Shown piece by piece: positions 1-6,636 of a stretch of 8,415 nucleotides of DNA (position 1 is its first letter; each line of letters begins with the position of its first letter). Origin of the DNA: a bacterium (GTDB lineage Bacteria > Cyanobacteriota > Vampirovibrionia > Gastranaerophilales > Gastranaerophilaceae); the NCBI GenBank assembly GCA_017477685.1, contig JAFUUT010000263.1, forward strand, positions 1 to 8,415. The letters run 5' to 3'. Below the pieces are notes generated by a model, which was not told the DNA's origin, searched no databases, and saw only the letters and a list, made by a program, of their open reading frames with translations. Position numbers and translations under genes: made by a program.

Positions 1-2
1 AA

Positions 3-443
3 ACTGTTTATGATGCAGTAAATATATTGGTGCAAAAAGGAATTTTGCTTTCAAAACGTGGCAGATACGGCACAAGTGTAATAAAAATGCCTAATGCCAA
101 AGAAGTTTCTCTAAAACCGGAGACTTCAATATTTGCACCGGCAAAAGATGCGGCTTTTTATTTTTACGAAAAAACTCAAAATCATATTAAAAAAGAAATA
201 GCAGCAAATTATCAAGTCGGGGACAAATTACCATCGGTTCTGGAATGGTCGCAAATGCTTGATGTCAGCCCTAATACCGTAAGAAAAGCCATTCACAATC
301 TTGCGGATGAGGGATATCTCGTATTTTCCCGCGGCCGTTATGGCGGAACTTTTGTAATAGATATTCCTGAGGTTGAGTCAGCCGCATTCAAATGGATTGC
401 CGTAAATCCTCAATATGCAAAAGAATTTAGCGAATCAAATTAG
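3..443 (+). CDS. GntR-family-like regulator with tandem winged-helix domains (5' end missing)
   Basis: The reading frame is open from the first complete codon of the window (position 3) to TAG at 441-443, so the gene starts upstream. The TTG at 27 is only an internal codon. The first visible residues, TVYDAVNILVQKGILLSKRG then RYGTSVI, are the recognition helix and beta-wing end of a GntR-type winged helix. A second, complete copy follows at about 156-371: an N-terminal helix, the GDKLPS turn typical of GntR proteins, SPNTVRKAI as recognition helix, and an RGRYGGTFVI wing. The copies are offset by exactly 91 codons (Thr codons at 3 and 276). GntR proteins bind GT...AC operators, usually with one winged helix plus an effector domain; none is seen here, since only about 20 residues follow the second copy. 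It lies 90 bp upstream of smc on the same strand. DNA-binding is well supported; the regulated genes are unknown. Confidence 0.85.
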   Translation, partial: TVYDAVNILVQKGILLSKRGRYGTSVIKMPNAKEVSLKPETSIFAPAKDAAFYFYEKTQNHIKKEIAANYQVGDKLPSVLEWSQMLDVSPNTVRKAIHNLADEGYLVFSRGRYGGTFVIDIPEVESAAFKWIAVNPQYAKEFSESN

Positions 444-476
444 TACGTAAAATATAAATGTTGAATTGTAAACAGT

Positions 477-505
477 TTGACATGCCTTAAATATCCCTGT
501 AGTAT
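477..505 (+). promoter_or_regulatory. Sigma70-like promoter of the smc operon
   Basis: A perfect -35 box TTGACA (477-482) is followed after 17 bp by TAGTAT (500-505), which matches 4 of 6 positions of the -10 consensus. Transcription would begin near 512, leaving a leader of about 22 nt before the smc ATG at 534. The box lies after the stop of the upstream regulator gene, so smc can be transcribed independently of it. Confidence 0.7.
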
Positions 506-521
506 GTGTATATACTTACAC
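506..521. promoter_or_regulatory. Dyad over the predicted smc start-site region (possible operator)
   Basis: GTGTA (506-510) and TACAC (517-521) are inverted repeats separated by 6 bp. Inside them GTATATAC (508-515) is an exact palindrome. The site sits directly after the -10 box, where a bound repressor would block initiation. GntR-family operators commonly have GT...AC symmetry, and a GntR-like gene lies next door, so autoregulation or smc control by that protein is possible. This is an inference from symmetry and position only; AT-rich DNA gives short dyads by chance. Confidence 0.35.
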
Positions 522-523
522 TT

Positions 524-529
524 GGGAAG
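524..529 (+). promoter_or_regulatory. Ribosome binding site that fixes the smc start
   Basis: GGGAAG stands 4 nt before ATG 534. It supports that ATG over the longer in-frame reading from TTG 477, because that TTG is part of the -35 box and upstream of the predicted transcript start. Confidence 0.55.
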
Positions 530-533
530 ATTT

Positions 534-3500
534 ATGTACATAAAGAAGTTAGAAATAGATAATTTTAAATCATTTGCCAACAAAACAGATATCCCCCTTA
601 TGGATGGGTTTACAACTGTTTCCGGACCAAACGGTTCAGGGAAAAGCAACATTATTGATAGTGTGATGTTTGCTCTCGGGCTGCGTTCTGGGAGTGCTTT
701 GCGTATTGAAAATTTGTCAGACTTTATAACGACTTTCAATAATAAAAATGAAGCTTTCGTAAAGGTGACATTTGGCGGAGTCAAGGATATAGATGAATTG
801 TCTGTTGCCCGTCGTATAAGAAAAAGCACCCAAGGTTATGTCAGTACCTATTATTTGAATGATAAAGTTGAAACTTTAACGAATATCAAATCTGTACTTG
901 AGGAATATAACATTACTCCAAACAGTTACAATGTAATTATGCAGGGTGATGTTAACAGTATCATAGGCTGTTCATCCAAAACTCGCCGTGGTATTATTGA
1001 TGAAATCGCAGGTGTTGCGGATTTTGACAGGCGTATAGATCAGGCAAAAAATGAACTTGAAAAGGTTGAACAAAGGGTTGCTTCTGCGACACTTATTTTG
1101 ACAGAAGTTTCTGCTACTTTGGAACAATTAAAAGAAGAAAGAGAAGTTGCGCTCAAATATAAAAAATTAAAAGATGAGAAAACCGGTTTGGAATCTCAAA
1201 TCAGTACCGTTAAATTCTTTGATTTGAAGCGTAATTTAGAGTTGGCTCACGAAAATATTTTAAAAGCCAATAAAGATTTAAAAGAAAAAGAACTCGATAA
1301 AAAGGATTTGGAAGAACGTATAAAACTTGTTAATGAAAAATATAAAGAATTAAATGATAAACTTCAAGAACAGGGGGAAGACGAAAGAAATAAATTAAAA
1401 GATGAACAAAGCAATTTGAATGCACGTATTCAAACAAAGAAAAATGCTATTGATTATTCTGATACCCAAATTCAAAAGGGGCTTCAGGCTATTGAAAATG
1501 CGAAAAACGGTATTGAAAACTTTAAACAAAAGATTGAAGATGAAAGATTGAATATAAAGCTCTCTCATGACAAGGTCGGTATTATTGAAACTCAGTTAAA
1601 AGAGAAAAAAGATGAGCTTGCTCAAAAATTAAAGGATATTTCCGGTTTAAGTTCCACTGCAGATAAATATATTCAGGAACGTAACGAGACCTCAAGGACT
1701 TTAGATTTGTTGAAAGACAAAGATAATGAACTTTTAAGAGAATCTCTGCCTAAAGAGGCCGAGTTAAACAACTTGAAGCAGTCAATTGAAGCGGCAAAAG
1801 AGTTCATAGAAAATACGACAAAAGATAAGGCTCAGTTTGGGGATAAAAAATCATTAAAAGAACTTCAGGTATCTGATTTGAAAAAAGAAATGGATGAATT
1901 GAAAGAAATTCAGACCAAAACAATGCAAGCTCTTGATGATACAAAGGCTGCTATTGAAGATTATGATCATGATGTAAGGGCTGCTTATCGCCGGTTTACT
2001 GAAATAGAAGCTCAAAAGAGTGCGATGGCAAGTTCTGCATCAAGCATTCCGATAAATACCGTTATGGATGCTCATTTAGAGGGTGTTCATGCCCCATTAA
2101 TGCAGCTTGGAAAAGTGGATGAAGAATATGAACTTGCTCTAAATATAGCTTTTGGCGGAAGATTATCTCACATTGTTGTTGATGATACTCATGCGGCTTA
2201 TGTTGCAATGGAATTGTTAAATTCTTCCCGTTCCGGTCGTGCAACATTTATTCCTCTGAATAAGATTAAGAAAGCTCCGTCTAAGCTGCAGCTCCCTAAA
2301 AATAGTGGGGTAATAGATTATGCTATTAATTTGGTAGATTTTGATGATATGTATTTGGATGCATTTTTCTACGCTGTAGGGGATACATTAATTGTAGAAG
2401 ATGCTGAATCTGCAGAATCTCTTATGGGCAAATTCCGTATGGTTACATTAGACGGAAAGTTGTACGAAAAATCTTCCGCTATTACCGGCGGATATGTAAA
2501 AAAATCTCTTATGGGTTTTGGTAAAAATGCGGATACCGAATTGGAAAATGCAAGTAAAAAGCTTAAAGAATTGCAAAAGAAATACAATGATGCTTGTGAA
2601 AAACGAAAAGAGCTTGAAGACAAATTGGACAAAATAAGAGTGTCATATTCAAATTCTTCTACCGAATATTCGAAAGCTAAAATTGAGCTAAGCTCTATGG
2701 TTTCGCAATTTGAAAACAGCCAAGGCTTGTTGGAAGAAAAACAAAAATTTATAGATGAAAATGAACCTAATATTGAAAAATTGAACAAAGAACTTGACAA
2801 AATCGAAACAAAGCGTATTGAGCTCACCGATCAAATTCAGCAGTCTCAAGAGCGCTTAGCCAAATTGGATGAACTTTTAGGGGATAAAGATTTGAAAGAC
2901 CTAAAAGAAAAAACTCAAGGTATCGAAGATGATATAAGAGTATTAAATAACAATTTGATGAATGTTAATAATGAGATAAATGATTTTGAGAATAAGATTA
3001 AATTTAATGAGCAAATGATTCTTACCAGAGAAGACGATATTAAAAATGTTTTAAAGAATAATGAATCTCTGGAAAAAGATAAAGAAACATACAAACAGGA
3101 AATAGAGACTCTTGAAAAGGATTTGGAGGCTTTATCAGAAAAGATTACCGTAATTGATGAAAAAATCGGTGAACTTGTAAAACAAAAAGAGGAAATTCAT
3201 AATAGTTTGGTTGAACTTCAAACAAGCAGCGCCGTTAAGGTTTCTGAAATTGAACGTGTAAATGAACAGATAGAATCATTTAAGGCTCGCCGCAGAGAAC
3301 TGGAACCTCAGCTAAAAGAAGCCGCAGATACCCTGACAGCATCCGGAGTTGATACCGAAAAACTTGAACCGGTTGAAATTTCAATAGATGATTTGAATGC
3401 AAAAATACAAAGGCTGGAAAAGAAAATGCAGGATTTAGGTGATGTTAATATGCGTGCCATTACGTCATATGAAGAAAAATCCGCAAGAAAAGAAGAACTT

Positions 3501-4034
3501 GATAATCAAATAAAAACATTAACTTCTGAACGTCAATCAATACTTGAAAAAATGAACGGTTTTGAGCAGCAGAAAAAAGAAACATTTATGACTACATATA
3601 CAGCTATAAATGAAAACTTTAAGGATATATATCACCAATTGTCCGAAGGTGAAGGCAGACTGATTTTGGAAAACGAGCAGGATCCGCTTTCTGCCGGCAT
3701 GACAATAGAGGCAAAACCGAGGGATAAAACAACAAACAATAAACTCGGAGCTTTATCAGGCGGCGAAAAAGCATTGACGGCTCTTGCATTAGTATTCTCC
3801 ATTCAAAAGTATCTCCCTGCTCCATTCTATGCGTTGGATGAGGTTGATGCAAGTTTGGACACAATGAATGTTGAGAGAATTGCCGATATGATTCAAAAAC
3901 AATCATCAGATACTCAATTTATTGTCGTAAGCCACAGACGTCCGATGATTGAAGCAGCCTCCAGAACGATTGGGGTAACTCAAAAAGAAAAAGGTAAAAC
4001 AAAAGTTACAGGTGTTAAATTAAGAGATGAGTAG
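534..4034 (+). CDS. smc: Chromosome segregation/condensin ATPase SMC
   Basis: This 1166-residue protein has the full SMC plan. The N-terminal head carries Walker A GPNGSGKS at residues 31-38. A long coiled-coil arm of Lys/Glu-rich heptads runs from about 165 to 505. The hinge lies at about 515-660 (GVHAPL near 517, GGRLSHIVVDD from 541, TGG at 651-653). The return coiled coil extends to about 965, then LGDVNMRAI opens the C-terminal head, with signature LSGGEK (1074-1079), Walker B ending at Asp1102, catalytic Glu1103, and a switch His at 1134. ATP-driven head engagement lets SMC dimers with ScpA and ScpB extrude DNA loops and resolve sister chromosomes. IIDEIAGV (154-161) resembles archaeal and cyanobacterial SMCs rather than the Bacillus form. 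ATG 534 begins the conserved MYIKKLEIDNFKSF. The stop overlaps scpA by 8 nt. All catalytic residues are present and the length is normal. Confidence 0.98.
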   Translation: MYIKKLEIDNFKSFANKTDIPLMDGFTTVSGPNGSGKSNIIDSVMFALGLRSGSALRIENLSDFITTFNNKNEAFVKVTFGGVKDIDELSVARRIRKSTQGYVSTYYLNDKVETLTNIKSVLEEYNITPNSYNVIMQGDVNSIIGCSSKTRRGIIDEIAGVADFDRRIDQAKNELEKVEQRVASATLILTEVSATLEQLKEEREVALKYKKLKDEKTGLESQISTVKFFDLKRNLELAHENILKANKDLKEKELDKKDLEERIKLVNEKYKELNDKLQEQGEDERNKLKDEQSNLNARIQTKKNAIDYSDTQIQKGLQAIENAKNGIENFKQKIEDERLNIKLSHDKVGIIETQLKEKKDELAQKLKDISGLSSTADKYIQERNETSRTLDLLKDKDNELLRESLPKEAELNNLKQSIEAAKEFIENTTKDKAQFGDKKSLKELQVSDLKKEMDELKEIQTKTMQALDDTKAAIEDYDHDVRAAYRRFTEIEAQKSAMASSASSIPINTVMDAHLEGVHAPLMQLGKVDEEYELALNIAFGGRLSHIVVDDTHAAYVAMELLNSSRSGRATFIPLNKIKKAPSKLQLPKNSGVIDYAINLVDFDDMYLDAFFYAVGDTLIVEDAESAESLMGKFRMVTLDGKLYEKSSAITGGYVKKSLMGFGKNADTELENASKKLKELQKKYNDACEKRKELEDKLDKIRVSYSNSSTEYSKAKIELSSMVSQFENSQGLLEEKQKFIDENEPNIEKLNKELDKIETKRIELTDQIQQSQERLAKLDELLGDKDLKDLKEKTQGIEDDIRVLNNNLMNVNNEINDFENKIKFNEQMILTREDDIKNVLKNNESLEKDKETYKQEIETLEKDLEALSEKITVIDEKIGELVKQKEEIHNSLVELQTSSAVKVSEIERVNEQIESFKARRRELEPQLKEAADTLTASGVDTEKLEPVEISIDDLNAKIQRLEKKMQDLGDVNMRAITSYEEKSARKEELDNQIKTLTSERQSILEKMNGFEQQKKETFMTTYTAINENFKDIYHQLSEGEGRLILENEQDPLSAGMTIEAKPRDKTTNNKLGALSGGEKALTALALVFSIQKYLPAPFYALDEVDASLDTMNVERIADMIQKQSSDTQFIVVSHRRPMIEAASRTIGVTQKEKGKTKVTGVKLRDE

Positions 4035-4839
4035 TAATCTTATAAATTCACAGGATTTAGAATCCTCGATATATGAAGGTATAAGTACCAAAGATGCAAA
4101 TGACGGTATTGGTATCCTTGTTGAAATGGCGAAATCCGGTAAGATTGACCCATGGAATATTGATATTGTTGATGTTACAGAAAAATATCTTCAAAAAATG
4201 ATAGAGATGAAGTCTTTGAATTTGCGTGTTGCAAGTCGCACTTTATTATTTGCTGCAATTTTGTGCAGAATGCAATCAAATGTGCTTGCAGGGTTATCTA
4301 TAGAAGAATTTCAAGATGCTCCTGAAGAACAGGTTGTTTATGATGAAGACGGGTTTATAGTTGAATACCCTGAAGATGAAGATTATATGCCGACTAATAA
4401 TGTTGTAAGATGGGATGAAGCTCTCCAAAGACGTACCAGTATCCGTTTAAATCGTAATCGTGTTGTTACATTGAAAGATTTAATTAAGCAATTAGAATTC
4501 TATGAAAAACTTGAAAAAAAAGCATCTTTGCAGAGCGCTCATGAAAGGGCAAAACGTCATGTGAGAAACTATTCAAGGTTGACTCCTGAAGAAATTGTTT
4601 CTATGGCGCATGAAGAATATATTGAAGAAGCCGTTATAAAGTTGAAAGACAATTTGGAGCAAATATTTGCTCATGAGGATAAAATTGAACTTAACGATTT
4701 GGCAGTGCTTGGATTGGACAGAATCAGCGCATATATTGCATTGCTCTTTTTAAGTCGCGATACGGATTATGAATTGGAGCAAAAAGTGTTTTATTCGGAT
4801 TTGTATGTTGTGAAGGGAGGATCTCATGCAACAGCTTAA
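4027..4839 (+). CDS. scpA: Kleisin subunit ScpA of the condensin complex
   Basis: ScpA is the kleisin that bridges the two SMC heads and recruits ScpB. The 270-residue product has the N-terminal helical domain at about 24-90; KIDPWNIDIVDVTEKYL (39-55) corresponds to the family's IDIWDIPI-type motif, followed by an RTLLFAAILCRMQSNVL helix. An acidic linker spans about 92-124, TLKDLIKQLEFYEKL falls at 148-162, and a C-terminal winged helix occupies about 203-263 (SAYIALLFLSR), the part that binds the SMC cap. It lacks the usual GPLDLLL opening, having NDGIGILVEMA instead, as I recall for cyanobacterial ScpA. The ATG lies inside the last codons of smc (8-nt overlap) with only AGGTG (4010-4014) as a distant ribosome binding site, which suggests translational coupling. 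The 3' end overlaps scpB by 14 nt. Confidence 0.93.
   Translation: MSSNLINSQDLESSIYEGISTKDANDGIGILVEMAKSGKIDPWNIDIVDVTEKYLQKMIEMKSLNLRVASRTLLFAAILCRMQSNVLAGLSIEEFQDAPEEQVVYDEDGFIVEYPEDEDYMPTNNVVRWDEALQRRTSIRLNRNRVVTLKDLIKQLEFYEKLEKKASLQSAHERAKRHVRNYSRLTPEEIVSMAHEEYIEEAVIKLKDNLEQIFAHEDKIELNDLAVLGLDRISAYIALLFLSRDTDYELEQKVFYSDLYVVKGGSHATA
4813..4820 (+). promoter_or_regulatory. Strong ribosome binding site of scpB inside scpA
   Basis: AAGGGAGG lies 5 nt before ATG 4826, within the 3' end of scpA. It is the strongest Shine-Dalgarno match seen in the operon and decides the scpB start. It may raise ScpB output relative to ScpA, which fits the 2:1 ScpB:ScpA stoichiometry known for the complex; that link is an inference. 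Confidence 0.75.
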
Positions 4840-5335
4840 ATCAAGGATAGAAGCAGTTCTTTTTGTTACTGCAAAAGCTCTTTCTTTAGATGAAATATCC
4901 GAATACGTAGAGAGAACTCCTGAAGAATGTGAAGAAGCATTATTAGAACTTATTATGGACTATTCTTCCCGTGACGGTGCATTAGAAGTGGATGATGAAG
5001 ACGGATACATCCTTCAGGTAAGAGAAGATTACAGTGATATTGTTGAAAAAATTTGTCCGATTGATATGAGTCCTGCTGTTTTAAGAACGCTTTTGATTAT
5101 TGCGTTAAAAGGTCCTATAAGACAAACCGAGCTTGTTAAATTAAGATCAAATGCGTATGAACATGTGTCAGAACTTGTTGAAATGGGTTTGGTTTCAAAA
5201 AATAAAGATAAAAACGGCAGAAGTATAAATCTGAAAACAACACACAAATTCAATGAGTATTTCAAGTTAAAAGGAGATACAAAGCTTTTGGTTCGTCAGT
5301 TGGAGCAGGAGTTGGAAGAAAGAAAGAATGCTTAG
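4826..5335 (+). CDS. scpB: Condensin accessory subunit ScpB
   Basis: ScpB is the dimeric winged-helix (Kite) partner that binds the central part of ScpA and regulates the SMC ATPase. This 169-residue product shows both winged helices. The first is at about 4-66, beginning with the family opening IEAVLFVTAKALSLDEI and ending GYILQVREDY. The second is at about 81-147, with LRTLLIIALKGPIRQTEL matching the conserved ETLAIIAYKQPITRAEI-type helix, then NAYEHVSELVEMGLV and a KFNEYFKL end. The GPIRQTEL...NAYEHV form resembles cyanobacterial ScpB as I remember it. The last 20 residues form a charged tail (QLEQELEERK). It starts within scpA at a strong ribosome binding site and overlaps the next gene by 8 nt. 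Length is within the usual range. Confidence 0.92.
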   Translation: MQQLKSRIEAVLFVTAKALSLDEISEYVERTPEECEEALLELIMDYSSRDGALEVDDEDGYILQVREDYSDIVEKICPIDMSPAVLRTLLIIALKGPIRQTELVKLRSNAYEHVSELVEMGLVSKNKDKNGRSINLKTTHKFNEYFKLKGDTKLLVRQLEQELEERKNA

Positions 5336-6626
5336 AAATTTTTTGGCTTTTATATTCTTGATAGTTTGTGGTGTATATATTTGGTTTTATACTCCGGTAA
5401 GTTCTGATTTTTACATGAATAAGGGTATGTCGGAATTAAATGCCAAACATTATGATAGTGCTGTGCAAGCTTTTGAGCGGTCATTAGGAGCTAATCCGTC
5501 GAATTTTAAATCCGAGTACTATCTTGTTCAGACGCTGTCTGAAATGGAACCGACGTATACTGTTCAAAAAAAGTTATATGAAATTTCCCAAAATCCTATT
5601 AATCAATACTCAAAGCGCTTAGCTCAAAGTACCTTGATGAAGGTTAGGAATAATTTGCTCAAAGATTTAGGGGATAATTATATCTACAATGCAATGCAGG
5701 GAAAAGATGTTATCCGTTGGGATATAAAATCCTTTCCGTTAAAAGTTTATATAGAAAATGAAGATTCTGTGCCTGCGTATTATGTGGAAAATCTGTTAAA
5801 AGCAATGAGTACATGGGAAAAGAAAACCGGATTTGTAAAATTTCAAAAAACAAATGATAAAAATGGTGCGCAAATAAGACTTGTTTATAGGGATATTGAC
5901 CCTTCCGAGTGTGCGGGTAAGAGTGTTTGTTCTTATGCTATAGCATATACGGAACCCGTAATAAGCAGTCGTAATGTGCTTAAATATTTTGATTTTGTTT
6001 TTCACCGCACAAATCCAAAAGGAGAGAATTATACTGCGGATGAAGTTTATACAACTTCATTGCATGAGTTAGGGCATACTTTGGGTATAATGGGTCATAG
6101 TGACAATTCTAATGACATAATGTACGATACTCATCAGCAATCAAACAATTTATATTCATTCATTTTTTCTGAAAAGCCATCTCTTTCAATGAGGGATTTA
6201 AGGACATTGGCGCTTTTATATAGTCTTGCTCCGAGTATTTCAAATGTAAAAAATTTATCATCAGAAAAATTCTATTATCCTCCGGTAATAATAGGTGCAG
6301 AGAGTGAAGCTCTTATGAAAAAAATAGAGGAATTACAAGGCTATATCGACAAATATCCTCACATGGCGGCCGGTTATATAAACATATCTTCAGTATATTC
6401 TGATTTAGGTGATTTTGATAAGGCTCTGTCTTATATCAATATGGCAGCACGTCTTGCAAATACTGACGATGAAAAATATATGATTTCTTATAATAAAGCA
6501 ATCATATTTTTCAACAATCAAGATTTTGATTCTGCCAGAACATCAGCTTTAAAGGCTCAATCAATCAAAGACAATTCTGATGTGAGAGAATTGATTGAAG
6601 AAATTGATAAAATCTTAAATGAATAA
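5328..6626 (+). CDS. Membrane-anchored metzincin/matrixin-like zinc metalloprotease with TPRs
   Basis: The 432-residue product begins with a hydrophobic segment (residues 5-21) after Arg3, predicting a signal anchor with the rest outside the cytoplasm. One TPR-like unit follows at about 25-58. A metalloprotease domain spans about 130-297, with HELGHTLGIMGHS at 246-258: His246, Glu247, His250, Gly253, His257. A Met-turn candidate, Met265, sits in NDIMY (262-266). The spacing is HExxHxxGxxGH, one residue longer than the canonical metzincin HExxHxxGxxH; I recall this variant from cyanobacterial matrixin-like proteins. Cys195 and Cys201 could form a disulfide, consistent with export. Two further TPR-like units lie at about 350-417 (DLGDFDKALSYI, NNQDFDSARTSA). 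Its ATG overlaps the scpB stop by 8 nt (ATGCTTAG), making it the last gene of the condensin operon. Zinc protease activity is well supported; substrate and biological role are unknown. Confidence 0.85.
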   Translation: MLRNFLAFIFLIVCGVYIWFYTPVSSDFYMNKGMSELNAKHYDSAVQAFERSLGANPSNFKSEYYLVQTLSEMEPTYTVQKKLYEISQNPINQYSKRLAQSTLMKVRNNLLKDLGDNYIYNAMQGKDVIRWDIKSFPLKVYIENEDSVPAYYVENLLKAMSTWEKKTGFVKFQKTNDKNGAQIRLVYRDIDPSECAGKSVCSYAIAYTEPVISSRNVLKYFDFVFHRTNPKGENYTADEVYTTSLHELGHTLGIMGHSDNSNDIMYDTHQQSNNLYSFIFSEKPSLSMRDLRTLALLYSLAPSISNVKNLSSEKFYYPPVIIGAESEALMKKIEELQGYIDKYPHMAAGYINISSVYSDLGDFDKALSYINMAARLANTDDEKYMISYNKAIIFFNNQDFDSARTSALKAQSIKDNSDVRELIEEIDKILNE

Positions 6627-6636
6627 GCTGTCGGTT
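6627..6636. other. 10-bp convergent junction without a terminator
   Basis: The plus-strand protease gene stops at 6624-6626 and the minus-strand glycosidase stop codon occupies 6637-6639. The gap is too short for a hairpin terminator, and no GC-rich stem followed by a T-run is evident just inside either gene. The two transcripts probably overlap at their 3' ends. Confidence 0.6.

Noticed and set aside
27..29. TTG 27 as start of the regulator gene
   Set aside because: The frame is open to the window edge and the residues before it continue the recognition helix of a winged helix, so the gene starts upstream.
477..533. Longer smc reading starting at TTG 477 (19 extra residues)
   Set aside because: TTG 477 lies inside the -35 box and upstream of the predicted transcript start; the extra residues (with CSMC) do not resemble an SMC N-terminus, whereas ATG 534 begins the conserved motif.
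440..829. Minus-strand open frame over the start of smc, and other open frames within smc, scpB, the protease and the glycosidase gene
   Set aside because: They lie opposite or out of frame with strongly supported genes, have no recognisable domains, and are explained as shadows of the coding strand.
5328..5390. Lipoprotein signal at Cys14 of the protease
   Set aside because: The residues before the Cys are L-I-V, with Val at -1 rather than Gly/Ala/Ser, and the Cys is in the middle of the hydrophobic segment, so a transmembrane anchor is more likely.
5328..6626. Protease as a bacterial counterpart of separase cleaving the kleisin ScpA
   Set aside because: Separase is a cysteine protease of the caspase-like clan, while this is a zinc protease whose signal anchor and cysteine pair place it outside the cytoplasm, away from ScpA. 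Gene order alone does not support it.
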